Shown: piece after piece, positions 16,941 through 26,059 of the stretch
Layout of the letters: each line of letters starts with the position of its first letter
Position numbering within the stretch: the stretch's first letter is position 1
NCBI RefSeq assembly: GCF_029439465.1
Contig: NZ_JAROAV010000028.1
Span: forward strand, 372,001-436,000
Source of the DNA: Luteipulveratus flavus
GTDB taxonomy: Bacteria; Actinomycetota; Actinomycetes; Actinomycetales; Dermatophilaceae
DNA: 64,000 nucleotides
Reading direction: 5' to 3'
Notes under the pieces: model-generated
Told to the model about the DNA's origin: nothing
Databases searched by the model: none
The model's input: only the letters and a program-made list of their open reading frames with translations
Program-made: the position numbers and the translations under genes

Positions 16941-18245
16941 ATGGCCACCACCGTCGACACCGCACCTGCGCCGACCGACCCGTTGCCCGAACCCGAGACC
17001 CGGGGCGGCTCGCTCTTCCACCAGCTGTTCGGCGACAACGTCCGCCAGTTCGGCATGCTGGGCGCGCTCGTCGTCATCGTGCTCTTCTTCCAGTGGTGGA
17101 CCGGCGGCACGATGCTGACGTCGGACAACATGATGAACCTGCTGAACGGCAACAGCTACATCCTCGTGCTGGCCATCGGCATGGTGATGGTCATCATCGC
17201 CGGCCACATCGACCTGTCGGTCGGATCCGTCGCGGCGTTCGTCGGCATCGTCGTCGCCAAGTCGATCACCAACGGCGGGATCCCGTGGTGGGCAGGCATC
17301 CTGCTCGGTCTCGCCGTCGGACTGCTGGTCGGCATGTGGCAGGGCTTCTGGGTCGCCTACGTCGGCATCCCGGCATTCATCGTGACCCTGGCCGGCATGC
17401 TCATCTTCCGCGGCGCCAACCAGTTCGTCGGCAACTCCAACAGCATCCCGGTGCCGGAGGAGCTGCAGACGATCGGCGGCGGGTACCTCCCCGAGGTCGG
17501 CCCCGACACCGGCTACAACAACCTGACCGTGCTGCTCGGCCTGCTCGCCTGTGCCGCCGTCGTCCTCGGCCTGTGGCGCTCGCGCCGGACCGCCGTCCGG
17601 ATGGAGTCCGAGGTCGACCCGCTGTGGGTCACCGTCGTCAAGATGGTCGCGCTGTGCGCGGTCATCCTCTACATCACCTACATGTTCGCCACCGGCCGTG
17701 AGGGCACCTCCTTCCCGATCCCCGGGCTGATCCTGGTCGTCCTGGTGCTGGTGTACGGCTTCATCACCTCCCGCACCGTGCTCGGCCGGCACGTGTACGC
17801 GGTCGGCGGCAACCGCCAGGCGGCGGAGCTGTCGGGTGTGAAGAGCCGCAAGATCAACTTCCTGGTCATCATGAACATGAGCCTGCTCGCGGCCGTCGCG
17901 GCGATCATGTTCATCGGTCGTTCGACCGCGTCGGGCCCGTTCGACGGCACCAACTGGGAGCTGGACGCCATCGCCGCGGTCTTCATCGGCGGGGCCGCCG
18001 TCAGCGGCGGTGTGGGCACCGTCGCCGGCAGCATGGTCGGCGGTCTGGTCATGGCCGTCCTTAACAGCGGCCTGCAGCTGAAGGGCATCGGCGCCGATGC
18101 CACGTACATGACCAAGGGTCTGGTGCTGCTCGCAGCCGTCGCCCTCGATGTGTGGAACAAGAAGCAGGGTCGGTTCTCGATCATCGGCGCCCTGATCAAC
18201 AGGGGTTCCTCCCGGGAGCCCAGCACCGCCACCTCCAACGGCTAG
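16941..18245 (+). CDS. mmsB: multiple-monosaccharide ABC transporter, permease (GguB/MmsB type)
   Basis: The 434-residue polytopic membrane protein has about ten hydrophobic helices and the BPD_transp_2 signatures of ribose/xylose-type permeases: VMVIIAGHIDLSVGSVAAF near residues 75-95, IPAFIVTLAGMLIFRGAN, and AVFIGGAAVSGGVGTV. It forms the inner-membrane channel for the adjacent ATPase and binding protein. The gene starts 32 bp after the ATPase gene with GAAGGAACGGAAA upstream. Confidence 0.93.
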   Translation: MATTVDTAPAPTDPLPEPETRGGSLFHQLFGDNVRQFGMLGALVVIVLFFQWWTGGTMLTSDNMMNLLNGNSYILVLAIGMVMVIIAGHIDLSVGSVAAFVGIVVAKSITNGGIPWWAGILLGLAVGLLVGMWQGFWVAYVGIPAFIVTLAGMLIFRGANQFVGNSNSIPVPEELQTIGGGYLPEVGPDTGYNNLTVLLGLLACAAVVLGLWRSRRTAVRMESEVDPLWVTVVKMVALCAVILYITYMFATGREGTSFPIPGLILVVLVLVYGFITSRTVLGRHVYAVGGNRQAAELSGVKSRKINFLVIMNMSLLAAVAAIMFIGRSTASGPFDGTNWELDAIAAVFIGGAAVSGGVGTVAGSMVGGLVMAVLNSGLQLKGIGADATYMTKGLVLLAAVALDVWNKKQGRFSIIGALINRGSSREPSTATSNG

Positions 18246-18281
18246 CCAACCGGCCGGCTACAACCCGTAAAGGAACACCGC

Positions 18282-19394
18282 ATGCGCACGAATCACCACC
18301 TCCGGACGATGGCCGCCGGCGCGGCCGTCGTCGCCCTGGCCCTGTCCGCCTGTGGCGGCCGCGACGACTCCTCGTCGGGTAGCGGCTCGTCCGGCTCGGG
18401 CGGCGCCGGCGGCTTCTCCAAGAGCTCGGTCATCGGCGTGTCCCTGCCGCAGAAGACCAGTGAGAACTGGGTCCTCGCCGAGAACCTGTTCAAGACCGAC
18501 CTCGGCAAGGCCGGTTACAAGCCGCAGGTGCAGTTCGCCAACGGTGGTGTGACCGAGCAGCAGAACCAGATCAGCGCGATGGTCACCAACGGCGCGAAGG
18601 TCATCGTCGTGGGCGCCATCGACGGTTCCCAGCTCACCACCCAGATCAAGCAGGCGCACGACGCCGGTGCCGTCGTCATCGCGTACGACCGGCTGCTGCT
18701 GAACTCGCCGAACGTCGACTACTACGTGGCGTACGACAACTTCAAGGTGGGCGTGCTCCAGGGCCAGGCGCTGCTGGACGGCATGAAGGCCAAGAAGCCG
18801 AACGGCCCGTACAACATCGAGCTGTTCGCCGGCTCGCCGGACGACGCCAACGCCAAGGTGTTCTTCGACGGCGCGATGAGCGTGCTCAAGCCGAAGATCG
18901 ACGACGGCACCCTCAAGGTCGTCTCCGGCCAGAAGTCGTTCAACCAGGCGGTCACGCAGGGCTGGAAGCCGGAGAACGCCCAGAAGCGCATGGACACGCT
19001 GCTGACCGGCAGCTACGGCGGCAGCAAGACCCTCGACGGCGTGCTGTCCCCGAACGACACCCTCGCCCGCGCGATCCTGACCTCGACCAAGTCGGCCGGC
19101 AAGCCGAACCCGGTCGTCACCGGCCAGGACTCCGAGGTCGAGTCGGTGAAGTCGATCATGGCCGGCGTGCAGTACTCGACCATCAACAAGGACACCCGCA
19201 ACCTCGTGAAGCAGGCCGTCAAGATGGTCGGCGACCTGCAGGCGGGCAAGAAGCCCGAGACGAACGACACCAAGAGCTACAACAACGGCGTCAAGGTCGT
19301 CCCGGCGTACCTGCTGCCGCCGCAGATCGTCACCAAGCAGAACGCCAAGGAGGCGTACGCCAACGACCCGACCCTGTCGAAGGTCACCGGCTGA
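18282..19394 (+). CDS. chvE: sugar-binding lipoprotein of the ABC transporter (ChvE type)
   Basis: The 370-residue product has a signal peptide with lipobox LSAC (Cys near residue 23), a Ser/Gly-rich tether, then a periplasmic-binding-protein type 1 fold with IGVSLPQKTSENWVLAENLF, GAIDGSQLTTQIKQAHDAGAVVIAYDRL and SPNDTLARAIL. This matches ChvE/multiple-monosaccharide binding proteins that bind galactose, arabinose, xylose or glucose; the exact ligand is not readable. AAGGA precedes the ATG. Operon ends at a strong hairpin 18 bp after the stop. Confidence 0.92.
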   Translation: MRTNHHLRTMAAGAAVVALALSACGGRDDSSSGSGSSGSGGAGGFSKSSVIGVSLPQKTSENWVLAENLFKTDLGKAGYKPQVQFANGGVTEQQNQISAMVTNGAKVIVVGAIDGSQLTTQIKQAHDAGAVVIAYDRLLLNSPNVDYYVAYDNFKVGVLQGQALLDGMKAKKPNGPYNIELFAGSPDDANAKVFFDGAMSVLKPKIDDGTLKVVSGQKSFNQAVTQGWKPENAQKRMDTLLTGSYGGSKTLDGVLSPNDTLARAILTSTKSAGKPNPVVTGQDSEVESVKSIMAGVQYSTINKDTRNLVKQAVKMVGDLQAGKKPETNDTKSYNNGVKVVPAYLLPPQIVTKQNAKEAYANDPTLSKVTG

Positions 19395-19411
19395 TCTCCC
19401 CCTGTACGTCA

Positions 19412-19445
19412 CGAGAGCCCGGCACCGTGTGGTGCCGGGCTCTCG
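19412..19445 (+). terminator. strong hairpin terminator after the sugar ABC operon
   Basis: A perfect 15-bp inverted repeat (19412-19426 and 19431-19445) with a 4-nt loop GTGT lies 18 bp after the binding-protein stop. There is no U-tract, as is usual in actinobacteria. It may also serve the convergent DUF2382 gene. Confidence 0.85.
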
Positions 19446-19484
19446 TCCGTCCGGGCCGGCTCCTGCGGGAGTCGGTCGACGGCG

Positions 19485-20030
19485 TCAGGACGCGGTCGGT
19501 TCGTCGTCGGTGCGGACGAGCTCGACCTCCTCGCGTCGCACGGGCTGGGTCACGGTGTGCTCGGCATCCGTCGTGCTCGGCACCAGGCGCACCCGCTCGA
19601 CCGGGACGGTCTCCAGGCTGACGACCGGGCGCTCCTCGTGCAGGACGACCTCGGTCGGGGCGGACGGCAGACCGTCGACCGCGCCGTGGTCGGTGCCGTC
19701 GGCGGGGTGGGGCACCGCCGACGTCCCGTCCTGGTGAGCGGCCGTGGCCTCGCCGTCCTGCGACGGGAGGGTGTCGCCGCCCTCGACCGGCAGCTCCTCG
19801 TACACCAGCACCTCGCGACGCACCTGGACCGGCACCTGCACCGTCTCGGTGACCGTCCTCTTGCCGATCCGCACCTTGCCGGCGGCGCGGCGCTCCTTGC
19901 TCACGTCGAGCCGCTCCTCGTGCCGCACGACGCTGAGGTCGTCGGCACCCGCTGCGAGCGGGGTCTCATCGGTCTGGTCGGCGGCTGGGGTCGGCTGCTC
20001 TACGTCGTACTGGGTCACTGCATCTCCCAC
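19485..20030 (-). CDS. DUF2382 domain protein
   Basis: The 181-residue acidic product has two DUF2382-type segments: HEERLDVSKERRAAGKVRIGKRTVTETVQVPV (about residues 37-70) and LHEERPVVSLETVPVERVRLV (about 131-155). Proteins of this family (YsnF/AvaK type) are associated with stress responses in bacteria, but their biochemical activity is unknown. No signal peptide or membrane helix. Monocistronic, ending near the ABC operon terminator. Confidence 0.8.
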   Translation of the reverse strand: MGDAVTQYDVEQPTPAADQTDETPLAAGADDLSVVRHEERLDVSKERRAAGKVRIGKRTVTETVQVPVQVRREVLVYEELPVEGGDTLPSQDGEATAAHQDGTSAVPHPADGTDHGAVDGLPSAPTEVVLHEERPVVSLETVPVERVRLVPSTTDAEHTVTQPVRREEVELVRTDDEPTAS

Positions 20031-20181
20031 GTGGTGGATCGGTGGGTCCCGTGCGCGGCACCGGCTGGTGTCGTGCGTCCTCCCGTGCGGGTGGACTCGG
20101 ACCCGATGTACGAGACTGACACATCCGGACCCCCTGCGTACGCGGTACCGGCGGCCCCGACCGGTGCGCCGTCGGCACGGT

Positions 20182-20187
20182 TAGACT
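20182..20187 (+). promoter_or_regulatory. putative -10 hexamer (TAGACT) of disA
   Basis: TAGACT ends 7 nt before the GTG start of disA and no ribosome binding site is visible, indicating a leaderless message. Confidence 0.45.
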
Positions 20188-20194
20188 CCCGCAC

Positions 20195-21271
20195 GTGGAC
20201 CGATCCGACGAGCGGCTGCTGAGCGAGACGCTCGCCGCCGTGGCACCAGGCACCGAGCTGCGTGACGCCCTCGAGCGGATCCTGCGCGGCCGTACGGGTG
20301 CGCTCATCGTCCTCGGGCACGACAAGGTCGTGGAGGAGATCAGCACCGGCGGTTTCCCGATCGACATCGAGTTCTCCGCGACCCGGCTGCGCGAGCTCGC
20401 CAAGATGGACGGCGCGATCGTCCTGGACCGCGACATGACGCGGATCATGCGGGCCGCCACCCAGCTGGTGCCCGACCCCAGCATCGAGACGCGCGAGTCC
20501 GGCACCCGGCACCGGACGGCGGAGCGGGTCGCCAAGCAGACCGGTTTCCCCGTGGTGTCGGTGAGCCAGTCCATGCAGATCGTGGCCCTGTACGTCGGTG
20601 GCATCCGGCACGTGCTCGAGGGCTCCAACGCGATCCTGTCCCGTTCGGCCCAGGCGCTGCAGACGCTGGAGCGCTACAAGGCCCGGCTCGACGAGGTCAC
20701 CGGCACGCTCTCGGCGCTGGAGATCGAGGACCTCGTCACCGTCCGCGACGTCGCCAACGTCCTGCAGCGGCTGGAGATGGTGCGGCGGATCAGCGCGGAG
20801 ATCGACCAGTACGTCGTCGAGCTCGGCACCGACGGCCGGCTGATGTCGCTGCAGCTGGAGGAGCTCGTCGGCGGCCTCGGCAACGACCGTGAGCTGGTGA
20901 TCCGCGACTACATCGAGAGCACCCGCGAGCAGCTGTCGGTACAGGAGGCGATGTCCCGCCTCTCCACCCTCTCATCGACCGACCTGCTGGACCCGACCGC
21001 CGGTGCGCGGGCGATGGGCTTCCCGGTGATGGGCGAGGCGCTGGACTCCTCGGTCAGCCCGCACGGGTACCGGCTGCTGTCGAAGGTCCCGCGGCTGCCG
21101 GGCGCGATCGTCGACCGGCTGGTCGACCACTTCGGCACCCTGCAGAAGCTCCTGGCCGCCAACTTCGACGACCTCACCGCCGTCGACGGCGTCGGCGAGA
21201 GCCGCGCGCGGGCCGTCCGCGAAGGCCTGTCGCGACTGGCGGAGTCCAGCATCCTCGAGCGGTACGTCTGA
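20195..21271 (+). CDS. disA: DNA integrity scanning protein DisA (diadenylate cyclase)
   Basis: The 358-residue product is full length for DisA, which makes cyclic di-AMP from two ATP molecules and scans DNA. It has the DAC catalytic motifs MDGAIVLD (about residues 72-79) and GTRHRTAER (about 106-114), a central helical spine, and a C-terminal helix-hairpin-helix DNA-binding region ([19 protein letters not shown]). Downstream is mutY, whose apparent CTG start overlaps the disA stop. Confidence 0.97.
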   Translation: MDRSDERLLSETLAAVAPGTELRDALERILRGRTGALIVLGHDKVVEEISTGGFPIDIEFSATRLRELAKMDGAIVLDRDMTRIMRAATQLVPDPSIETRESGTRHRTAERVAKQTGFPVVSVSQSMQIVALYVGGIRHVLEGSNAILSRSAQALQTLERYKARLDEVTGTLSALEIEDLVTVRDVANVLQRLEMVRRISAEIDQYVVELGTDGRLMSLQLEELVGGLGNDRELVIRDYIESTREQLSVQEAMSRLSTLSSTDLLDPTAGARAMGFPVMGEALDSSVSPHGYRLLSKVPRLPGAIVDRLVDHFGTLQKLLAANFDDLTAVDGVGESRARAVREGLSRLAESSILERYV

Positions 21272-22146
21272 GCCCCCTCCCACTGCACCGCGCCGTCCTC
21301 GACTGGTACGCCGAGGCGCAGCGCGACCTGCCCTGGCGACGTCCGGAGTGCTCGCCGTGGGGCGTGTTCGTCTCCGAGGTCATGCTCCAGCAGACGCCGG
21401 TGGTGCGCGTCCTCCCCGTCTGGCAGGAGTGGATGCACCGCTGGCCGACGCCGGCCGCCCTCGCCGCCGAGCCCTCCGGCGAGGCCGTACGCGCGTGGGG
21501 TCGGCTCGGCTACCCGCGGCGGGCGCTGCGGCTGCACGCCGCCGCGACCGCGATGGCCGAGCGGCACGGTGGGGACGTACCCGCGAGTGTCGTTGACCTA
21601 CAAGCACTTCCGGGCGTGGGCGTCTACACGGCCGCTGCGGTCGCGGCGTTCGCGTTCGGCGACCGGGTTGCGGTGGTCGACACCAACGTGCGCCGGGTCC
21701 ACGCCCGCGCGGTCAGCGGTGTCGAGCACGCGGCGCCCGCCCTGACCCGCGCCGAGAGCGACCTCGCCGCCGAGCTGCTGCCCGAGGACCCCGACGTCGC
21801 GCGCGTCTGGAACGTCGCCGTCATGGAGCTGGGCGCACTCGTCTGCACCGCCCGTGGTCCGCGCTGCGACGACTGCCCTGTACTCACCACCTGTGCGTGG
21901 GTGGCCGCGGGTCGACCCGCGTACGACGGTCCGCCCCGGCGCGGCCAGGCGTGGGCGGGCACCGACCGTCAGGTCCGCGGCCGGCTGCTGCAGGTGCTGC
22001 GCGAGAGCGACACACCCGTACCGGCGGCGCGGCTGGAGCAGGTGTGGGACCAGGAGATCCAGCGGGAGCGCTGCCTGGACGGGCTGGTGAGCGACGGTCT
22101 GGTCGAGCCGCTCGCGGACGGGACGTACCGGCTACCGGGAGGATGA
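21268..22146 (+). CDS. mutY: A/G-specific adenine glycosylase MutY, apparent CTG start
   Basis: MutY removes adenine mispaired with 8-oxoguanine. The frame holds the HhH region ([12 protein letters not shown]), VDTNVRR with the catalytic Asp, and a [4Fe-4S] cluster CX6CX2CX5C. No ATG, GTG or TTG gives a complete N-terminus; GTG 21364 would delete the conserved RDLPWRR segment. Starting at CTG 21268, which overlaps the disA stop as CTGA, puts the catalytic Glu at 37 and Asp at 138, the same numbers as E. coli MutY, and the cluster cysteines at 193, 200, 203 and 209 (192, 199, 202, 208 in E. coli). The C-terminal domain is short (292 residues total). It converges on gntK with a 15-bp overlap. 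Confidence 0.88.
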   Translation: MSPLPLHRAVLDWYAEAQRDLPWRRPECSPWGVFVSEVMLQQTPVVRVLPVWQEWMHRWPTPAALAAEPSGEAVRAWGRLGYPRRALRLHAAATAMAERHGGDVPASVVDLQALPGVGVYTAAAVAAFAFGDRVAVVDTNVRRVHARAVSGVEHAAPALTRAESDLAAELLPEDPDVARVWNVAVMELGALVCTARGPRCDDCPVLTTCAWVAAGRPAYDGPPRRGQAWAGTDRQVRGRLLQVLRESDTPVPAARLEQVWDQEIQRERCLDGLVSDGLVEPLADGTYRLPGG

Positions 22147-22731
22147 CCCGGTAGCCCGGGACTGCCCGGTCGGCGGCTCGACGTACCCGCGCAGGCCCCC
22201 CTCGGGCTCGGGTTCCAGGCCGAGCGCGACCAGCGTGTCCTCCAGGACCTCCTGCGGATCCCCCTCGGCGTGGACCACGACGCCGGGCTCGTCCGGCTGC
22301 AGCGGCTCCAGGTCGGCGAGCTGGCTCGCCAGGAGGGAAGCCGGCATGTAGTGGCCCTTGCGCTCCTTCAGCCGCGTCTCGAGCACCTCGCGATCGACGT
22401 CGACGTGGCAGAACCGCAGCCGCGGCCGGCCCTCGCGCAGCAGGTCTCGGTAGGCGCGCTTGAGCGCGGAGCAGGTGACGACCGCGCTCTCGCCGGACCC
22501 CTCCTGCTCGTCGATCCAGGCACCGACCGCGCCCAACCACGGCCAGCGGTCCTCGTCCGTGAGTGGCTCGCCGCGCTTCATCTTCTCGACGTTGGACTTC
22601 GGGTGGAAGTCGTCGCCCTCGGCGAAGGTCCACCCCATCCGCTCGGCGATGCCCTTGGCGACCGTGGTCTTGCCCGAGCCCGAGACACCCATGACGATGA
22701 CGACCTGCGGCTGCTGCGACGCGTCACTCAT
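22132..22731 (-). CDS. gntK: gluconokinase
   Basis: The 199-residue product is a shikimate-kinase-like P-loop kinase with GVSGSGKTT near residues 15-23, EGDDFHPKSNVEKMKRGEPLTDEDRWPWL (the gluconate-kinase signature) and CSALKRAYRDLLR. It phosphorylates gluconate to 6-phosphogluconate for the pentose phosphate pathway. It is about 25 residues longer than typical GntK, with a low-complexity tail overlapping mutY. Confidence 0.92.
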   Translation of the reverse strand: MSDASQQPQVVIVMGVSGSGKTTVAKGIAERMGWTFAEGDDFHPKSNVEKMKRGEPLTDEDRWPWLGAVGAWIDEQEGSGESAVVTCSALKRAYRDLLREGRPRLRFCHVDVDREVLETRLKERKGHYMPASLLASQLADLEPLQPDEPGVVVHAEGDPQEVLEDTLVALGLEPEPEGGLRGYVEPPTGQSRATGSSSR

Positions 22732-22770
22732 ACCGCCACCCTAGGCCCGCCGTCCCACCCCGCCTTCTCC

Positions 22771-22833
22771 CGCCGAGTGCGCGTGTCCTGCGCCTCTGAG
22801 CGCGCAGAACCAGCAGGACACGCGCACTCGGCG
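22771..22833. repeat. palindromic intergenic repeat, family 1 copy 1
   Basis: Arms 22771-22791 and 22813-22833 are perfect 21-bp inverted repeats around a 21-nt loop. The conserved arm core GCCGAGTGCGCGTGTC recurs at 45480-45495. It sits between divergent gntK and the ABC-2 operon, so a terminator role is unlikely here. Confidence 0.7.
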
Positions 22834-22889
22834 GACAGTGGCCCGTACGGCGCTCGCGTCTCCCGGTTGCGGGGCCACCTCGTCGTCGG

Positions 22890-22895
22890 TAAGTT
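22890..22895 (+). promoter_or_regulatory. putative -10 hexamer (TAAGTT) of the ABC-2 operon
   Basis: TAAGTT ends 9 nt before the GTG at 22905. No ribosome binding site is visible, consistent with a leaderless or nearly leaderless transcript. Confidence 0.4.
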
Positions 22896-22904
22896 CTCGC
22901 GTTT

Positions 22905-23711
22905 GTGCGTGCGAGCCTCCTTCCCTACTGGCGCCTGCTGCGTGCGGGGATCCGGGAGCAGTCCACCTACCGGCTCGCCGCGCTCGGTGGGCTCGTCGCC
23001 AACGCCACCTTCGGCTTCCTCAAGGTCGCGGTCCTGTTCGCGACGGTGCGCGCCGCCGGCGGTGACCTGAACGGGTACGACCTCGGCGCGATGAGCGCGT
23101 ACATCTGGCTGTCGCAGGGGCTGCTCGGATCGGTGAACCTGCACGGTCGCAGCGACTTCGCCGAGCGCATCAAGGACGGGAGCGTCGCCGTGGACTTCCT
23201 GCGGCCGCTGGACGTGCAGGCCGCGAGCATCGTGCAGGAGGTCGGCCGGTCGCTGTGGTCCCTGGTGCCGCGCGGCATCCCGTCGGTGCTCATCGGCGGG
23301 CTGGTGGTCGGCATGACGATGCCCACCAGCCCGGGGCCGTACCTGCTCGGGGCGGTGAGCCTGCTGATCGGGATCACCATCGGCGCCGCGGTGGTCTACC
23401 TGGTGGCGACCGCCGGCTTCTGGATGGTCGAGACGCGCGGGCTGCAGATCCTCTACATGGTGGTCTCGGGCTTCCTCGCCGGACTGTTCGTCCCGATCGC
23501 GCTGTTCCCCGGCTGGCTGCTGGTCCTCGCGCAGGCCACACCGTTCCCCTCGATGATGATGTACCCGATCGACATCCTGTCCGGACGCGTCACCGGCGCC
23601 GCCGCGCTCGGCCTGACCGCCGCCCAGCTCGGCTGGCTCGCGGCGCTCGGTCTCGCCGGCCACCTGCTCACCCGGGCCGGCCGTCACAAGCTGGAGGTGC
23701 AGGGTGGCTGA
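22905..23711 (+). CDS. ABC-2 family transporter permease, first subunit
   Basis: The 268-residue product is an integral membrane protein with about six hydrophobic helices and the layout of the ABC-2 permease group (SYRLAALGG-like N-terminus, FAERIKDGSVAVDFLRPLDVQ). It works with a second permease and an ATPase encoded next, all overlapping, to form an exporter. Cargo is unknown; homologous three-gene systems have been linked to drug, lipid or polysaccharide export. Its stop overlaps the next gene by 8 bp. Confidence 0.85.
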   Translation: MRASLLPYWRLLRAGIREQSTYRLAALGGLVANATFGFLKVAVLFATVRAAGGDLNGYDLGAMSAYIWLSQGLLGSVNLHGRSDFAERIKDGSVAVDFLRPLDVQAASIVQEVGRSLWSLVPRGIPSVLIGGLVVGMTMPTSPGPYLLGAVSLLIGITIGAAVVYLVATAGFWMVETRGLQILYMVVSGFLAGLFVPIALFPGWLLVLAQATPFPSMMMYPIDILSGRVTGAAALGLTAAQLGWLAALGLAGHLLTRAGRHKLEVQGG

Positions 23712-24504
23712 TCTCGCGCCGTACCGGGCGGTCCTCGCCTCACGCATCCGGTCGCAGCGGTCGTACCGCGCCAACTTCCGGATCGACCTGATCAGCTCGT
23801 TCATGGTCGGGCTGGTGGAGCTCGCCGAGGTGTGGGTGCTGTTCCACAACGTGCACTCTCTCGGTGGGTTCACCTTCGCCCAGATCCTGCTGGTGTTCGG
23901 CCTCGCCGACGTGGCGTTCTCGCTGGCGGACCTGGCCTTCGGGCACTGCGACAACCTGCCGACCTACATCCGCGCGGGGAAGCTGGACGTGTTCTACCTG
24001 CGCCCGCAACCGCTGCTCCTGCAGCTGATCACCAGCGACATCAGCCTGCGCCGGCTCGCCCGCGTCCTGGTCGGCGTGGTGTGCGTGGTCGCGGGCCTCG
24101 CGGTCAACGACATCGCCTGGTCGGCCTCGACCGTGCTGCTGCTGGTGGTGTCCCTGGTCAGCGGATTCGCGATCTTCTCGGCCATGTTCGTCTGGGCGGC
24201 CGGCGCGCAGTTCTTCCTGATCAACGGCGCCGAGATGACCAACGCGTTCGTGTACGGCGGCCGGTACGCCGCCACGCAGCCGGCCGCGGTGTGGAACCGT
24301 CCGCTCAAGGTCGTCTTCGGCTTCTTCTTCCCGATGGCGTTCACCGGCTACCTGCCGACGCTGGAGATCCTCGGGCTGCCGGGCCCCGAGTGGTTGCCCG
24401 CGTGGCTCGCCTGGTGCACGCCGCTCGCAGCGGTGTGGGCGTGGGCGATGGCGATGCTCTTCTGGCGGATCGGCGTACGGCACTACCAAGGAGGCGGCGG
24501 ATGA
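23704..24504 (+). CDS. ABC-2 family transporter permease, second subunit
   Basis: The 266-residue product is a second six-helix membrane subunit, related to the first: RSYRANFRIDLISSFMVG at the N-terminus and LPTYIRAGKLDVFYLRPQP in the cytoplasmic loop, the equivalent of FAERIKDGSVAVDFLRPLD. The GTG start is embedded in the end of the first permease gene and the stop overlaps the ATPase start (ATGA). Likely a heterodimeric channel. Confidence 0.85.
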   Translation: MADLAPYRAVLASRIRSQRSYRANFRIDLISSFMVGLVELAEVWVLFHNVHSLGGFTFAQILLVFGLADVAFSLADLAFGHCDNLPTYIRAGKLDVFYLRPQPLLLQLITSDISLRRLARVLVGVVCVVAGLAVNDIAWSASTVLLLVVSLVSGFAIFSAMFVWAAGAQFFLINGAEMTNAFVYGGRYAATQPAAVWNRPLKVVFGFFFPMAFTGYLPTLEILGLPGPEWLPAWLAWCTPLAAVWAWAMAMLFWRIGVRHYQGGGG

Positions 24505-25454
24505 GCCCGATCATCGAGACCCGCGAGCTGACCCGAGACTTCCATGTCCGGGACGGGTTGCGGCGCAAGCGGATCCGCGCGGTCGACGAGATGTCGTTCA
24601 GCGTGGACGCGGGCGCGGCCGTCGGCTACATCGGCGCGAACGGCGCCGGGAAGTCCACCACCATCAAGATGCTCACCGGCATCCTGGTGCCGACGTCCGG
24701 CGAGGTCCGGACCTGCGACCTGCGGCCGGTGCAGGACCGGCGCCGGCTCGCCCGCGAGGTCGGCGTGGTGTTCGGGCAGCGGTCGCAGCTGTGGTGGGAC
24801 CTGCCGGTCCGCGAGTCGTTCACGATCCTCGCCTCCATCCACGCGCTGTCGTCCGCGGACGAGCGCGCCCGGACGGACGAGCTCGTCGACCGCCTGGAGA
24901 TGAGCGAGTACCTCGGCACGCCCGTACGGCAGCTGTCGCTCGGGCAGCGGATGCGGGCCGAGGTGGCGGCAGCGCTGCTGCACTCACCGCGGCTGGTGAT
25001 CCTGGACGAGCCGACCATCGGGCTGGACGTGCTGAGCAAGCAGCGGCTGCGCGAGTTCCTGGTGCAGGAGCGGCAGACGCACGGGACGACCCTGCTGCTC
25101 ACCACCCACGACATGGGCGACATCGAGCGGCTGTGCGACCGGGTGCTGGTCGTCGACCACGGGCATCTGGCGTACGACGGGACGCTCGACGGGCTGTCGC
25201 GGACGGTCGGCGCCCAGCGGGTGCTCGTGGTCGACCTGGCGGAGCAGACGCCGGACCTGCTCGGCATCCCCGACACCGCGCACCTGGGCAGCGAGAGCCG
25301 CGGGCTGCGACAACGGCTGGCCTTCGACGCCGAGCGCACGACGGCGGCCCGCGTCCTCGGCGCGGTGTCGGAGCAGGCGGAGGTGCTGGACCTGTCGATC
25401 GAGGAGCCCGACATCGAGGACGTCGTCCGCCGCGTCTACGCCGCCTCCCGCTAG
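24501..25454 (+). CDS. ABC transporter ATP-binding protein of the ABC-2 system
   Basis: The 317-residue product has one ABC domain: Walker A GANGAGKST near residues 48-56, signature LSLGQRMRAE, Walker B LVILDEPTIGLD, and the H-loop TTHDMGD, followed by a ~90-residue C-terminal extension. GGAGGCGG precedes the ATG, which overlaps the stop of the second permease. A 58-bp palindromic repeat 14 bp after the stop may terminate transcription. Confidence 0.92.
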   Translation: MSPIIETRELTRDFHVRDGLRRKRIRAVDEMSFSVDAGAAVGYIGANGAGKSTTIKMLTGILVPTSGEVRTCDLRPVQDRRRLAREVGVVFGQRSQLWWDLPVRESFTILASIHALSSADERARTDELVDRLEMSEYLGTPVRQLSLGQRMRAEVAAALLHSPRLVILDEPTIGLDVLSKQRLREFLVQERQTHGTTLLLTTHDMGDIERLCDRVLVVDHGHLAYDGTLDGLSRTVGAQRVLVVDLAEQTPDLLGIPDTAHLGSESRGLRQRLAFDAERTTAARVLGAVSEQAEVLDLSIEEPDIEDVVRRVYAASR

Positions 25455-25468
25455 CTAGCCGCCCCCTC

Positions 25469-25526
25469 CCGGCAAAAGCTGGCCGACCGCACACGCATAC
25501 CTGTGACCCGCGCCAATTTTTGCCGG
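25469..25526. repeat. 58-bp palindromic repeat, family 2 copy A
   Basis: It begins CCGGCAAAAGCTGG and ends with a near-complement ending TTTTTGCCGG. The centre CGCACACGCAT followed by CTGTG is shared with copies at 58010 and 58071, all exactly 58 bp. It lies between convergent genes and could act as a bidirectional terminator. Confidence 0.8.
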
Positions 25527-25537
25527 AGGGGGTGGGG

Positions 25538-26059
25538 TCAGAGCTCGAGGAGCATGCGGGTGTTGCCCAGGGTGTTGGGCTTGACCCGGTCCAGGTCGAG
25601 GAACTCGGCGACACCTTCGTCGTACGACTGCAGCAGCTCGGCGTAGACCTGCGGGTCGACCGCCTGGCCCTGGATCTCGTGGAAGCCGAACCGGCCGAAG
25701 AAGCCGACCTCGAAGGTCAGGCAGAACACCCGGCGTACCCCGATCTCGCGGGCCTCCTCCAGCAGCGCCGCGAGCATCGTCCCGCCGACCCCGCGGCCCG
25801 TGGCCCAGTCGGCGACAGCGAGGGTGCGGACCTCGGCGACGTCCTCCCACATCACGTGCAGGGCACCGCAGCCCGCCAGCCGCCCGTCGATCTCGACCAG
25901 CCGGAACTCCTGCAGCGACTCGTAGTAGGCGACCGCGGGTTTCGGGACGATGGCTCGCCGGTCGACGTACGGGCCGACGAGGTCGCGGATCCCCCGCACG
26001 TCGGCGGCACGGGCGCGCCTGACGGCCAGGGCGGCAGCGCCCACCGGCTCGACCATCAC
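25538..26059 (-). CDS. GNAT amino-acid N-acetyltransferase (actinobacterial N-acetylglutamate synthase type)
   Basis: The 173-residue product is a GNAT fold with the acetyl-CoA loop region VADWATGRGVGGTMLAALL, preceded by GCGALHVMWEDVAEVRTLAV and ending VAEFLDLDRVKPNTLGNTRMLL. This pattern closely follows the M. tuberculosis Rv2747 type of ArgA, which acetylates glutamate (or glutamine) at the first step of arginine synthesis. GTG 26059 and ATG 26056 are adjacent possible starts; both overlap the LCP gene stop, so the two are coupled. Confidence 0.85.
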   Translation of the reverse strand: MMVEPVGAAALAVRRARAADVRGIRDLVGPYVDRRAIVPKPAVAYYESLQEFRLVEIDGRLAGCGALHVMWEDVAEVRTLAVADWATGRGVGGTMLAALLEEAREIGVRRVFCLTFEVGFFGRFGFHEIQGQAVDPQVYAELLQSYDEGVAEFLDLDRVKPNTLGNTRMLLEL

